DNA of 64,000 bases, from positions 58,324,907-58,388,906 of the forward strand of contig OZ020616.1 in assembly GCA_963971575.1 (NCBI GenBank), written 5' to 3'. Shown piece by piece: positions 10,989 to 22,367 of this stretch. The position numbers were made by a program, and so were the translations under genes. This DNA comes from Liopterus haemorrhoidalis (lineage: Eukaryota; Arthropoda; Insecta; Coleoptera; Dytiscidae). Each line of letters opens with the position of its first letter. Position 1 is the first letter of the stretch. Under the pieces are notes generated by a model. That model made no database searches. It was not told where the DNA came from and saw nothing but the letters and a program-made list of their open reading frames with translations.

Positions 10989-11465
10989 TATTTGTTCTTT
11001 AATATTTCAAAAACTTCATCAAGTGTCTGAAAATTTATTAAACATTTTTAATTAATGTCCAAACATGTTGTTCATGAAATTTTTGGGCAAAGTGATATTT
11101 TTTCTTCACGGAAAATTAATTTAAAAAAAGGGAAATTATGTAATTTCCCGTCAATGACAGTGAGTAATGGTTCTAATATTTCACGTGCAAATAAAAATAT
11201 TTTTGATTGTATTATGCAAATATATATAAGTACTTTGTATTGATTTCGGAATTTTTAAAATAAATTTTAAATATGTTATTTCCTAGCTAGCATTTTTAAA
11301 TGCACGCTAAAATATTTAAAATAATAATAAATATAACAATAATGTATATTTCGGTTTATGCTTGGGCCGCGTAATCAATGTTGTTATACTACGTCATAAT
11401 TTCAATAACAAAAAGCGAAAAGTTCGTAATTTTTAAAAAAATTTTCTTCTTTAGGCACTCTTAGG
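10989..11465. other. AT-rich stretch, nothing assigned
   Basis: A 62-codon frame (11055-11243) has no recognised motif. No repeat family noticed. Confidence 0.3.
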
Positions 11466-11661
11466 TTGACTTTTGGCCTCACTTATATAAGTCCTCCATC
11501 TTGACCTGTTAATTGTGAGGTCTTTCCATGTGCTCTGCATACCAACACTTGTTAGATCTTAGATCTCTCCATATCTTGCGAGGTCTTCCTACTGGTCGAC
11601 GGAAGTTGAATTTTCCTTTCAATATTCTTTGCCATACTTGTCCATCTTCATCAAGTATAAT
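11466..11661 (-). pseudogene. non-LTR retrotransposon ORF2 C-terminal remnant
   Basis: The reverse strand reads DEDGQVWQRILKGKFNFRRP, then VGRPRKIWRDLR, a frame change, and TINRSRWRTYISEAKS. The GRPRKxWxD box followed by an R-W-containing tail is typical of the extreme C-terminus of LINE endonuclease/reverse transcriptase proteins. The reverse transcriptase core itself is absent. The tail also occurs at 5365-5450. Confidence 0.6.
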
Positions 11662-11945
11662 ATCCACTGTAACAGTCTACCTCTGACATTTTTCTTCTTT
11701 CAGTTTCTCCAATTACCATTAATTTGATTTAACACTTTTGAAATATTACCCTTCTTCACTCCAGTGAACTTATTCCGCCTTTTTTATATGCATATCCACT
11801 GCATATCCACTGTAACAGTCTACCTCTGACATTTTTCTTCTTTTAGTTTCTCCATTTACCATTAATTTGATTTAACACTTTCAAATATTATCCTTCATCA
11901 CTCCAGTGAACTTATTCCGCCTTTTTTAAAAACTAAGAACTTTAT
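11662..11945. repeat. 143-bp tandem duplication
   Basis: ATCCACTGTAACAGTCTACC begins at 11662 and again at 11805, and both copies run to CTTATTCCGCCTTTTTTA. It lies directly next to the LINE remnant, so it may be part of its upstream coding or untranslated region. Confidence 0.85.
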
Positions 11946-12344
11946 ACCTAATTGTCCTACAGAAGTTTGGTTTGCAGCAACGTGTTTAGAAAATCTTCCC
12001 GCAGACTGAAGCCTGTTTTTATGCCTTAAACCTTCATATCTTTTCTATTTATTTTATTTATTTATATTTTTATCAAACTAAAAGCTCCAGCGCTTTACGG
12101 AGAGTGCGTTGATAGGCAAGAGAAGCAGAGAGGCAGTAGGAGAGGTGGTTTAACCACAACCAGTATTAAATAAAAATTAATAGGTTCCCAAAGCCTAGAT
12201 AAAATCAGATAAATTATAAACAATAACTGCAGAGAAGAAATTAAAACGGACGCATAGATTATATTTTTAAAAAAACTAGGGTTAAATAATAAAAGTTTCT
12301 ACTTTTTACCACTGTATGTCGCCACTAAAACAATCCATCCATTA

Positions 12345-13646
12345 TAATAGACCATATTAGTAACTACGTCACAAAAATGGGATTCAGTGCTGCTGCCTCG
12401 CGGTTGGATTCCTTTTATTTGAATTAAGCATGTTGTTTTTTTTGTTAAATTGTATTTTGGAAATATAAATTAAGTTTTCAAAGCAAGAGAATGCTTCACA
12501 TCAAAACTATAAGTCAATATTTATTTATTAAAATTCTTATTTAATATGTCATTATTTTTACAGAACAACATTATTTTGCAGGTTAATTTTGAAAATTTTA
12601 CGTTAATAGTCGTTATTATGGCAAGTAACATAGCAATAAGTGTGTATGCCATATCTAAATGGTTTGAAGGAACAATATGTTGTTTTTATTTTATCCATTA
12701 TTATTCTTTATTTTCATCTGTCAAAAAACGAAAAAAATTGCAATTAAGAATGTAGCTGTAATGGTTACAATTTGGAGCAAAACAATACACCATTATGCAT
12801 TCTAAAACAAAATATTAATGATTACTTAGTGTTAATTAAATAAATATTAAAGATATTTCGATTTTCATATTATTTAAAAACGTAACCTATAAATATATCT
12901 TCGAATCCTTATTTATATATTTATAAAATCATTATTCTATAATATAAAGTATCTGGACTGTATATATTAGTATATATTCATTAAAACTACATATTTTTTG
13001 CTCCAAAATTGAAGATATTCATAAAATTACACAGTAACTTGTGCAAGTACTGGCACAAGTACTTGTGCCAGTACTTGCACAAGTCGTTTTGTCGTTTACA
13101 CGTATTCCAGTATTTTATTTAAGTAACCTTGCAAAGAACCCGAAACACACTGCAAAATGTAGATGCTTCCAATTATTTTTTATGCGTAAAACCGTCTTTT
13201 TAACGCGCCAATTTTCGATGTTTAACCTAATTTTATGTATTTTATGCGTACGTCTTTCTAAACAAAAATGAATCAGCGCCAAAAACTACATTTATTAAAA
13301 AAAGGTGTGAAAAAGTTTCTTTTTGTAACAGCGAAAATACATCAACTGTTCATGGCGGCCATTTTTAAGTCATTGGCACGGCTACTTGTGCCAGGAAATA
13401 GGAACGGCTTCTATTCACTTGACTTGCATGAGTTACTTGTGCCAGTACTGGCACCAGTACTGCATGTACGTTTACACGATGCCAGTGACTGGTGCAAGTA
13501 CTTACTGGTGCAAGTTACTTGCATCGTGTAACTGAGCCATAACAAAAGTAATGTCACATGTATTTTAAACCAGTCAAAACCTTCCAAAGGACTCTGCTCT
13601 CAGATGGCAGCACATGTATGTGACGACACACTAATATGGTCTATTA
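12345..13646. mobile_element. 1.3-kb non-autonomous TIR element
   Basis: The ends are TAATAGACCATATTAGT and its inverse ACTAATATGGTCTATTA, flanked by TA at 12343-12344 and 13647-13648. The inverted similarity extends further inward in part. No transposase frame is present. A second TIR-like element (13025-13532) lies inside it. Confidence 0.68.
13025..13532. mobile_element. palindrome-rich MITE-like element
   Basis: The left end TTACACAGTAACTTGTGCAA and the right end CTTGCATCGTGTAA are imperfect inverts. Both subterminal zones are dense in CAAGTACTGGCAC, TGCCAGTACTGGCA and GTGCAAGTAC, giving strong secondary structure. Multiple subterminal copies of a short motif are typical of hAT-type MITEs, but no target duplication was confirmed. 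The interior ORFs (13041-13271, 13268-13531) are read through these repeats and are not believed. Confidence 0.5.
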
Positions 13647-13904
13647 TATCCCTGTCAAATGCGATTTAAAACTCGAACACGAGTTAAAACTCGATTTAGC
13701 TACAACTAGAATGAATTTGTTTTAAGCAAAGCACCTAAACTTATGTCTAGTTTTATGGTTGTAAATAAAACAAGATATAGGAATGTTTTATTCAAGCCGG
13801 CATTAGTGTAGCATGGTAGATCATCTATAGCTACAACCCCGATGCATTTCTAAATTCTACTAAGTTGAATCTTTCTGCAGACTCATATATTTAATTTTTT
13901 ATAC
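13647..13904. other. short unassigned stretch
   Basis: Contains ACTCGAACACGAGTTAAAAC, a small palindromic patch. No gene seen. Confidence 0.3.
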
Positions 13905-14265
13905 TCTTTTTCCACGAGATATATCTGGAGGCATATCCTTTTTCCGTCTCAAAAATATCGACTTTCATACAACGCTGGTTTTATATTTAATAAATCTAAT
14001 GAAAATACTGGTTTATAAAGTGTAAAATTTAAAATTAAAAATGCTGACTATAAAAGTTTTATGTATTTTGTAAAAGGCTCTATTACTTTTATGCTTAACT
14101 ATGTGGGAAATGTTATATTACACGCTAATAACCCAAGATGTTACACTAAAACTACCACATATTAAATCACTAATAAAAAAGTAAAGCTTAAAAATGACAG
14201 TTGTCTATTATATTCATTTTATAGCTTCGTGCGGAACTAAATTTTAGAATCTAGTAACTTTTAAT
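13905..14265 (+). repeat. repeat W, uninterrupted copy
   Basis: From GAGATATATCTGGAGGCATA to TTCGTGCGGAACTAAATT. The same sequence, inverted, is split between 37251-37510 and 36478-36563. This copy shows the empty target (ATCACTAATAAAAAAGTAAA) into which a K element inserted in the other copy. Non-coding; its superfamily is unknown. Confidence 0.8.
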
Positions 14266-14548
14266 AATCAAATGGGACTTTCAGACCGATTATTTTAACA
14301 TAATACATCGGGAAAAAACAATTTAAACACGTTTTAATTTTAACCGAACGGAATTTTTGATTCGCTAATTTTATTCTATGGGTTTTTGGTGGCAGCGACA
14401 AGAGTGAAAATTTAAAACAAATTTCAAAAACGGTAAAATGGAGACCTGAGTTTTAATTGTTAAATTCTTATATCCAGACAGTACAGGCACCAGCGGGGGG
14501 GGGGGGGTCCAAGGCCCACCACACTGTTTTAGCACCCATTTTATTTTT

Positions 14549-14668
14549 ACCGACCGCCAACATATATAAGGGAGGTATTGTGATCATACCGATTTTGACA
14601 TTTCGAGATTTCGATGGATCTCCGCGAATTGAGGCCCCTACATAACGTTTTGACTAATTTTAGCATGA

Positions 14669-14703
<35 letters not shown>

Positions 14704-15142
14704 GTACACGTGCAGAGCAAATTCAGCTAAACGGATTTTTATAAAACTTCATATTTAAGCTTTTGACATCAATGGCACGAGTTGATCAACTTTTGGTAAA
14801 AATCGGTTGACTAAAAATGGGAGTTAATTCGTGTCGAATTAAAGATTTTTGCGAATATTTAGCAACAGAAAAATATTTCGAAAAAAATTATTTAACAAAA
14901 GTTGCTATAAAAGTAATAAATAACAACTTTTATTTGAGATATTTTTTGATAAAACGAAAAAAAAAAGAATTTTTTTTTTCGAAATTATCTCTTTTTTCAT
15001 ACTTATATGTAACGTTTCCATGGTCATGATAAATAATATCTCTGTTAGAAAATATTAGGCCAAGTTATTTCTACTCTGTTGCTAGAATGTATTTTATACA
15101 AGTACTTTGTGATGGCGGTCGGTCCTGTGGTGGCCACAGCTG
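14549..15142 (+). mobile_element. complete family G element (HINE-like)
   Basis: 5' end TTTTTACCGACCGCCAACAT, then GGGAGGTATTGTGATCAT, ATCTCCGCGAATTGAGG, and a (GTCT)n tract at 14671-14702. The body carries GTTGATCAACTTTTGG and CGTTTCCATGGTCATGATAA. The 3' end has GATGGCGGTCGGT (inverse of the 5' ACCGACCGCCA) and a hairpin CTGTGGTGGCCACAG (15125-15139), then a T-run. There is no transposase frame. A microsatellite near the 5' end, a 3' terminal hairpin and T-rich flanks match Helentron-associated non-autonomous elements; that assignment is inference. Confidence 0.72.
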
Positions 15143-15161
15143 ATTTTTTTTAAAGAAAAAC

Positions 15162-15302
15162 TAAGGGCCGGATTCTGGAAGATTAGCCGACTTTAATCTT
15201 TTGGTTAAACTTGGTCAAAATATAACAATCCCATAAGTAACCATAGCAACCATTTTCTAACTATTTGGTTATAGTTAACTAAGTTTTCAGACACCGGCTT
15301 AA
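15162..15302. mobile_element. small MITE, ~140 bp
   Basis: The ends TAAGGGCCGGATTCTGGAA and TTTTCAGACACCGGCTTA are imperfect inverts (GCCGGATTCTG against GCCGGTGTCTG). It is adjacent to the 3' end of the G element. No coding capacity. Confidence 0.45.
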
Positions 15303-15535
15303 CTGTTTCAAATAAAATATAAATTTGTTAAATGGCTCTATAGTGTCAAAGGTTATGTGAGTAGTTCTAACGTTCTAAATTTATTCAAAGACGTACGTAA
15401 TTTTTTTCTCGGCCTACTCTGACGATTTGTTTTTTTAAATCATACGTTACAATCTTATCTCTGATCGTTTTTTCAGTTACAAGCCTAAGAAAATTTATTA
15501 TTTGTTTTTAAATTTTGGCTTATCATATACTAATA

Positions 15536-16270
15536 CAGGTAACCCGTTCATTGCGACCCCGGCTAGTGCGGATTCGTTATGCGACCGACAATTTAAGATT
15601 TTTAAGCTATCAGACACATCGACAAAGCGTGGAATGAAGTCACCCAGTCGTGTATGAAGGGTGTTTGGAAAAGATTGTTCAGTGAAATTTCTGAAGTTCA
15701 CTGCAATCATGAAAATTATGTTGAAAATATCATCGAAGGTATTAGTCATATAGCCATTTCCGAAGGCATCGAAGGTTTTGATGAAGATGATATTCAGACT
15801 TTGTTAAAATCACACGGTGAACCTTTGACTAATGAAGAGCTGCAGGAAATGAACTGCCATACGTCTCTAGAAAATGACGAACCTGTTCCCGTACGAAATT
15901 TAACTGTTAAAACCATCGAAAAGGCCCTTTCTCTTCAAAATCAAGTTGTTAAAAGAGAACGACGAAGATTACGAGCGGGTGAGTGCTGTTAAACGTGGCT
16001 GTAATGCATTACTTGACAGTTATCGGCAAATTTTGCGCAATAAAGAGGCCAAACAAGGAAATCTAGATTCCTTTTTGCAACGTGGAACAAAATAAATAAA
16101 TTATTAATTATTTAATATATGCCTTTTTGTTATTCTTAATTTTTATTTAATAAATAAAGTGTTTTTCGAGTTCTACAATGTTTTTTTCGAAAATCCCTCG
16201 TTGATTGCGAAATTTCGCTTAACGCGATCATGTCCAGAACGTATCCCCCGCGTTGAACGGGGGTAACCTG
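15536..16270 (+). mobile_element. internally deleted Tigger/pogo element
   Basis: Termini CAGGTAACCCGTTCATTGCG and, inverted, GTTGAACGGGGGTAACCTG, each flanked by TA (15534-15535, 16271-16272). TA target sites and CAGG-type ends fit the pogo/Tigger branch of Tc1/mariner. At 735 bp it is far shorter than an autonomous copy. The left TIR joins directly to the C-terminal third of the transposase. Confidence 0.85.
15616..16095 (+). pseudogene. Tigger transposase C-terminal fragment
   Basis: The frame from DKAWNEVTQSCMKGVWKRL (about 15621) runs through the ENIIEGISHIAISEGIEGF and DEDDIQTLLKSHGEPLTNEEL segments typical of the acidic region after the DDE core of Tigger proteins. A frameshift near 15957 moves the last part into another frame (ERVSAVKRGCNALLDSYRQI, SFLQRGTK) ending at TAA 16093-16095. 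The DNA-binding domains and all catalytic Asp residues are missing. Confidence 0.85.
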
Positions 16271-16299
16271 TACTGAGAAAACAAACAGCAGTATTTATA

Positions 16300-16455
16300 T
16301 TCGAGGGCTTTTTTTTATTTCACGTTTTATGCCCTTTGCTACAAAGGCAATTAGCAAAGACAATACTAATTTTTCGAATGAAAATGGACAGGATTCGAAC
16401 CCGAGACCTTAGCAACGCAGAGCACGTGTGTTACCACTACGCTACGTCTGTCGAT
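16300..16455 (-). mobile_element. tRNA-derived SINE-like repeat, copy 1
   Basis: On the reverse strand, GTAGCGTAGTGGTAACAC (A-box-like) is followed by GGTTCGAATCC (B box, 16390-16400). The head is tRNA-like, with a short downstream tail (TTTTCATTCGAAAAATTA to TTGCCTTTGTAGCAAAGG). A diverged copy with the B box and the same tail lies at 47681-47815. The shared tail argues for a SINE rather than a tRNA gene. Confidence 0.55.
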
Positions 16456-17407
16456 TAATCCAGAAAGTTATCTACTGTCTAGTACTTGTCTAATAAATTG
16501 TTTGATTTATTCTTATTTTATTAATATGTTCCTTACACACTCCAATCCAAAAGAAAACAAGATTTACCATTCAGATTACCCCATTATTAATCAAAATTAT
16601 CAGTATTAAGACAGATCAAGATGACACAAAATGACACTACACTGTTTACACGCACTATTTTTTTTATTTCGCGGTTCTGAGGGGTGTTAGGTGCAGATGT
16701 ACCGGCACACACCGGCGTCGGTGTTGTACTGACGGTGCGTCTTGACGCCTGGCGTCCATCCCCACCACTCCAAGCACACGGTCAACACAGAACATCAAAG
16801 AAAGGTAAGCGGTAGATTGTGTTTTCACACGAACAATACCGTATTTGGATGTCTAATTTCACAATTGTTTAGAAAAAATTATTGTCACGAGTAAAATCTA
16901 ATTATTAAATATAAAACCTTGCATACACAGTTAATACTCACGAAATTCACTTGATCAATATCAACAAAAATATAAGAGGGCGTAACCATTAATTCTCACA
17001 ATAAAAAATTTTTTCAATTTTAAATAAATTTTATTTTTCATTATGATCTCCCTTAACATGAATATAGCTCAGTCGCTGAAACAGCGCAGTTCATCATTTT
17101 GCGTTATAACAATAACAAACTTAGTAGCGAAAAAATAACTAAATCGATTTTTTTTTGCATGTGAATTATAGACTAATATTGCTCTTTACTCTTTTATTTT
17201 ACTAAAACATACCTTTTGAAGTCATATTTAATTTGGGTTCGATAGTAATTTTGACGATTTACAAATTTTAAAAGTGTTTATTTAATATAGGGACATTTGT
17301 ATTGGTATCCCTGAATAAAACTATGTTTACATTTGTCATTTAATAATACGTCGGTTGTGTTTTGATACTGACTTGTGTTCAAATATCTAACTTATAGTAA
17401 TTTCTAA
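16456..17407. other. non-coding; GC-rich patch with donor-like site
   Basis: 16675-16806 is clearly GC-richer than its surroundings and ends in AAAGAAAGGTAAGC, a good 5' splice-site match at 16803-16808. The ATG in it opens only 11 codons, so if transcribed it would be a non-coding first exon. The rest is AT-rich with no assigned feature. Confidence 0.25.
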
Positions 17408-17560
17408 AAACTGGAGTCACTGTAAGTTTTAAACTAATTGTCAGAATGTCATGAAATTTTCACACGTATCGTTTGAAGGTTGGTACTATCCAGAAATCAT
17501 ATGGGTCTGTCAACAGTGTTGCCATATATATGTCAGACCGGAGACTTATTGAGTGAAGTG
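17408..17560 (-). mobile_element. mariner 5'-end remnant
   Basis: Inverse of the 5' end of the mariner at 58931. It carries the terminal GTCAGACCGGAGACTTATTG, GTTGACAGACCCATAT and GGATAGTACCAA, and stops at the GTGACTCCAG stretch just before the expected start codon. The run GACATATATATGG here is the empty site for the foldback element at 58962. Confidence 0.75.
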
Positions 17561-17759
17561 TTATATGGTTACACCTGTGTAACATATGCAACCCGTTTAG
17601 CAGGCTCAGCTAAGAGAGTCACATAACCTGTAAGGGGTAACTACTATTGTAAGTACCATGAAATCTTAACCCTTTACCGCATAAAGTGCCATATATGGCA
17701 TATTCCGAATTTTATTTTTTATTTTACTTTTAAAACTGAATCAGAACGTTACTTCATGA

Positions 17760-17987
17760 ATGTTCATATATGCAGCAATGGATCCTGCAGTATCTCAAAT
17801 AATGGGCTGCAATAGATTTGAGGATATCAAGCGGATATCAAACGATAACACTGAATTTATTGAGAAAGAACAACTAGAAGATACGACCTTTTATTTCAAA
17901 AATTCGAAGGCGACTCTGCTTTTAATCCCTAATGAAGAACACCTAGCAATTGACGAGCAAATAATACGGAATGATTTTCTTTTGTAA
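17760..17987 (+). pseudogene. piggyBac transposase fragment
   Basis: A 75-codon frame containing NRFEDIKR and EEHLAIDEQII. In piggyBac transposases the Asp of the IDEQ box is the first catalytic acidic residue, and NRFEDIKR lies upstream in the same domain. The fragment lacks the N-terminus, the later catalytic Asp residues and the Cys-rich C-terminus. The text between the two boxes is shortened. Related broken pieces occur in the copies at 52881 (reverse) and 62227. Confidence 0.82.
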
Positions 17988-18132
17988 CATAATGTAGAAT
18001 CATAATGTTCCATGCATGGCACAAACCCTAAATTATTAATTTAATTATTATTTTTTCATAAAAATAATAATAATAAATATTTTAAATATATTTTTTTAAT
18101 TAATTTTTCTATAAATAAGAACCAATTCCTAA

Positions 18133-18701
18133 TAGACCGGGAGCTCATGACATTTTTGGTCTCCGATTTCATACAGCATGCCTTTTGGAGGAGAGAATAT
18201 TTACCCTGTGGCTACAAAAAAGGGATGGTACTAAACCCCTGCACGCTTTCCGGTCATAGGGAAAATTGCATTTCCACTTGCACAAAATTTTTGTGTTTTT
18301 CTTTGATTTAATATTGCTTGCCCTTTTGTCAAAAGAAAGTTATAACAAATTTAAAGTCTTTTAATTATAGGCATGCTGTATGAAAACGCGGAAAATCATA
18401 TTTTTTTATTACAAGATCACATGACCGTTTGAGCCCTTTGGGACCCTCCGAATCGCATGCATATATTTAAAAGACTTTAAATTTGTTATAACTTTCTTTT
18501 GACAAAAGGGCAAGCAATATTAAATCAGAGAAAATCACAAAAATTTTGTGTTTAAGTGGAAATGCAATTTTCCCTATGACCGGAAAGCGTGCAGGGGTTT
18601 AGTACCATCCCTTTTTTGTTGTCACAGGGTAAATAATCTCTCCTCCAAAAGGCATGCTGTATGAAATCGGAGACCAAAAACTGTCATGAGCTCCCGGTCT
18701 A
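18133..18701. mobile_element. 569-bp foldback element with TAA target duplication
   Basis: Starts TAGACCGGGAGCTCATGACA and ends with the inverse, flanked by TAA (18130-18132 and 18702-18704). Each arm is roughly 250 bp, so most of the element can fold on itself. The piggyBac copy at 62227 shows the empty site (ATTCCTAATGCTCATG near 62690). A 3-bp TWA duplication is typical of PIF/Harbinger; the foldback structure is unusual for it. The reverse 62-codon frame in the right arm is chance. Confidence 0.82.
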
Positions 18702-18756
18702 TAATGCTCATGAATTATTTCAGCCAAAAATAAAAATTCATGCAGTAAAGGGTTAA

Positions 18757-19877
18757 TGTGAAAATTAGTTTTTCTATTTTTTGCCAACTATGTATATTAC
18801 CGAGGCAGATCTATAGTTAAAACCTACAGTCGTAAATTAAGTTTAAAATTCATTTTTAAAACAAAGTTTTTCTTTGAATATCATTACAATACCGAATTTA
18901 CATTTGAAAATATTCCGCCATTTCTTCATTTGAAATTTCGTATGAAATACGAGCTATCATACAACCGACTGCATTAGATATGTCGCCCTCTCTAAAGGGT
19001 TTTCAAGAGGAATCGTTCTTTTTTTTTTTATTTTTCACATTTTGCAGAAGGAAACATGATATTTTTATTGATTTTTTAGCTTTTAAATTTGTCTCCTAGA
19101 TATTATATTGCCTTTTTAAGTCGGGTTACCAACCTCAAGAACAAACAAACAAAAACATTATAAATAAAAAAAAACAACAACCACAAATTGAAGTACTGAG
19201 TGAAAAAAAAAGGGGTGCTATGAAAAAAAAATTTGATAATAAAACATAAACATTGGTAAAAGGCATAACGCACTAAGGAGTACACTGTAGTTCAAATGTC
19301 ATTTCTGTCGTTCGAAGAACTAAATTTGTCGCTATAATGAGGTAATTTATCGTGCCGAGTACATATTCTGTCGTACCATTATATTATGCCTGTGTTTTAT
19401 TTTTTAAGTTGTTTGAATCAGTATGCGAGTGATCCAAACGAAGCTATTAAGTTAGTTACCCCGATTTAAGTTAGAGTGCAGTTTACGTTAATTCGATTAC
19501 CGGATTCTCAGAGACAATACAATGCATTTCCGGTAACGTTCCGATGTTACTAACATAAAAGGACGTTAGCCCGTTACCCATACACTTAATGGGACACAGT
19601 AATGTTTTACTAATGTTAACTAACTACTTACTTAAAAGACGCCACAGCGGAAACTTCACATACCTGAAACAAGAAATAATAATTAGAATTCAGCATTTAT
19701 ACGATTTCGTAAACATAAATAAATAAAAACAATTCAGAGGGGTCAATCTAAAGATGTGAAAATATTCAGAGCAATGCACATTGATGTGACCCAAAATACT
19801 ACAAACGGAAGTTTGGAGCATAATATTTTAAATTTGAATTTAAGTACTAAGTCTTAGTTAAGGGCTCATCACACTAG
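18757..19877. other. AT-rich stretch, no gene seen
   Basis: No repeat family or coding motif recognised. The patch 19440-19625 is slightly richer in GTTACC/GTTACT motifs. Confidence 0.3.
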
Positions 19878-19930
19878 CAGACCAATTCTGTAACTCAGTT
19901 ACTATGATCATAGTCTACTACTAGTTACTA

Positions 19931-20496
19931 ACGGGTGTTTTTTTTTAGAGGTATAGAACTTTAAATTGCAATAAAACAACGATGGATTATTCGATTGACA
20001 TGAATTTTTTTTATTCGAAAGATAATCTTGTGGCATTACATTAAATCATACCAACAAGACGGCGCAACATGTCACACAGCTCGTGCCACAATCGATTTAT
20101 TGAAAGACACGTTTGGTGACCGCCTAATTTCACGTTTTGGACCTGTGAATTGGCCTCCAAGATCTTGTGATTTAACACCGCTGGACTACTTTCTGTGGGG
20201 CTATGTAAAGTCATTGGTCTATGCGGATAAGCCACAAACGCTTGACCATTTGGAAGACAACATTCGCCGTGTTATTGCCGATATACGGCCACAAATGTTG
20301 GAAAAAGTCATCGAAAATTGGACGTCCAGATTGGACTACATCCGAGCCAGCCGCCACGGCGGTCATATGCCAGAAATCATATTTAAAATGTAATTCCACA
20401 AGATTATCTTTCGAATAAAAAAAAATTCATGTCAATCGAATAATCCATCGTTGTTTTATTGCAATTTAAAGTTCTATACCTCTAAAAAAAACCCAT
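19931..20496 (+). mobile_element. DD41D-type deletion derivative, copy 1
   Basis: 566 bp with long TIRs of about 107 bp (AGAGGTATAGAACTTTAAAT and inverse), flanked by TA (19929-19930, 20497-20498). The 5' TIR joins straight to the last third of a transposase gene. A second copy of identical length and deletion lies inverted at 26196-26761, so the deleted form itself was mobilised. Confidence 0.88.
20028..20393 (+). pseudogene. DD41D Tc1/mariner transposase C-terminus
   Basis: The 121-codon frame contains SYQQDGATCHTA with the second catalytic Asp and RSCDLTPLDYFLWGYVK with the third acidic residue. Counting from the first D to the D of PLDYF gives 41 intervening residues, the spacing of the DD41D (rosa-like) group. 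The DNA-binding N-terminus and first catalytic Asp are absent, so the product is not a transposase. The first few codons come from the TIR. Confidence 0.85.
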
Positions 20497-21305
20497 TACT
20501 ATCATAGTAACTATGGGGTATTTCGTATTCCGGAAGACAAAAGTTACTACAATATTGAGTAACATGTTACTATAAAAGTTGCTATCATAGTAACTACCAA
20601 ATGCTGGTGTTTATAAGTAATAACTTAGTTCTTATGAATATAAAAATGGCGGACATTTGATTTTAAGTGTAATTTTTAGATATAATAGAAAATGAAGAAG
20701 ATTAGTAAAGAAAATTATATAAATTAAATATATATAAAATATGTATGTATGAGTGTAGGTAAATGTTTATATTGCAGGAGATGAAATATATTAAAGATCA
20801 AAAAGTCTTTTCTAATTCCTCATTTTTAATGAGTCTTTTTTTAAATTATTTAAAAATATAGATTTTGTTTTTAAAAAAATTAACAAAAGTTCTATTCAGT
20901 GACGCAAAAATAGTTTTATGAGGGGGGGAGGGTTATAAAATGAGACATATGGAAGTAATAACAAAACAAGGATAATGCATCGAAGTAATAAAAAATCCAG
21001 CTTCATGGGAGGTTTTAACCTCCAAATCCGACCCGCCTGCGCCACTGGTTCTATTGTCGAGAATTGATCTTTGCATTCCGCTTTTTTTTTTAATTTCTTC
21101 TCTCATTTTGTTTTTTTTTATATTCTATAAAATTATATACCATAATATATATTATGTAACAACAAAATAATGAAAGCAATACAATATTTTGACATTTTTA
21201 ACCTCAACTGTCATGTGTATACCACCAATGCGCATGCGTGTTGCGCTTCTGTAACTAACTTCATTCTTTTCTCAGTAACTGTCACTAAGATATAAATTTC
21301 ATATA

Positions 21306-21593
21306 AGCAGGTCACTTTTGTAAGAACAAACTAAGAGGGAATTTTGTTTTCAATAGTTTGCACCTTTGAAGCTGTATGTCATGTTGGTATTAAAAAATGT
21401 CACTTTTTTAAAATGTCGATCCATTTGACATATGTCATATTGAAAAATTATATCTTAATGATCATAACCTTATCAACCTAAAGTCGGTTTTACAGCGTAA
21501 GGAATATTTTTAATTGACATTTAAAGTCAGTAACACACCATACAAGTAACCAAAATAACCAGATCTAGTGTGTTCTTACAAAAGTGAACAGCT
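21306..21593. mobile_element. 288-bp MITE nested in Z
   Basis: Ends AGCAGGTCACTTTTGTAAGA and inverse, about 23 bp with few mismatches, flanked by TA (21304-21305, 21594-21595). No ORF. Confidence 0.78.
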
Positions 21594-21680
21594 TATAGCG
21601 ACATCACTACAGTTGGATATTACAGAATATGAAAAATGTTAAAGTTACTATTAAAGTCACTATAAATGTTATCTTGTATA

Positions 21681-21860
21681 ATCTGTCTCAATTTGTAATA
21701 CGAAACTAGATCTGGTTACTTTGGTGACTGTTGTGGTGTAAACAGACTTTGGCGTATCCGTGTGAACCAATACTATGATAATATTATAAATGTATTGTCA
21801 ATATACAACATAAAAAATTAATTTTCCCTGTTATTTTCGTATTACAAAATGAGACAGATA
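21681..21860. mobile_element. ~180-bp MITE nested in Z
   Basis: Ends ATCTGTCTCAATTTGTAATA and the inverse TATTACAAAATGAGACAGAT. A second copy, about 90% similar by eye, lies at 61275-61449 inside a G element. The interior shares AGATCTGGTTACTTTGGTGA and GGCGTATCCGTGTGAACCAA. Confidence 0.82.
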
Positions 21861-21915
21861 ATAGTAACGTTAATACACGGTTACTATTATAGTAACTTTT
21901 TACAGAATTGATCTG

Positions 21916-22367
21916 ATTATCACACACAAATGACTTCGATTCAAATGCAAAAACTTTCATTTTCCCAGTCTATACGTTAATATTAATATTTTTGTACGTC
22001 TGTTTTCTAATGGAATGTCTCTCTTATAGTTTTTTTAAAATTGATTGTTTGAATGTCAACGCGCGTCTAACATTTGAACATTTTCATTGGTAAAATCCTA
22101 ACATACCCAAATATTTAATATGTTTAAAAATAGCGACGTTTCACGTCAATATAAATTAACATAGAGTTTCGAGACAGTGGAATCCTTCGCCCTCGTCAGA
22201 ACACTACCAAAACTGACAGGAACTGTCAAATACGCTCCAGGATTATATCCTAGTTTTAAGGATGTAAACGCTTCACAAATCTCACTGATTAAGGTTTGAT
22301 TTATATATTTTACCCACAAAATATAGACACCATTTCAACATGAAAAAGACAACAGACATTTCAAAAA
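21916..22367. other. unassigned stretch
   Basis: Mostly AT-rich; 22155-22260 is GC-richer (GACAGTGGAATCCTTCGCC). No coding evidence. Confidence 0.3.

Larger units (their letters stand above)
17670..18752 (+). mobile_element. deleted piggyBac element, copy 1
   Basis: Ends CCCTTTACCGCATA and, inverted, CCCTTTACTGCATG, flanked by TTAA at 17666-17669 and 18753-18756. TTAA duplication and CCY ends are the piggyBac signature. Without the 572 bp of a nested foldback insertion, the element is 511 bp, like the copies at 52881 and 62227 (514 bp each). It retains a piece of transposase (17760-17987). Confidence 0.88.
19878..21915. mobile_element. element Z with three nested insertions
   Basis: Left end CAGACCAATTCTGTAA and right end (inverse) CAGATCAATTCTGTAA. 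The subterminal zones are filled with the palindromic motif TTACTATCATAGTAAC. Removing the nested elements at 19931-20496, 21306-21593 and 21681-21860 leaves about 1 kb with no transposase frame. Inverted partial copy at 50945-51345; 146-bp miniature at 56518-56663. Family unknown. Confidence 0.62.
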
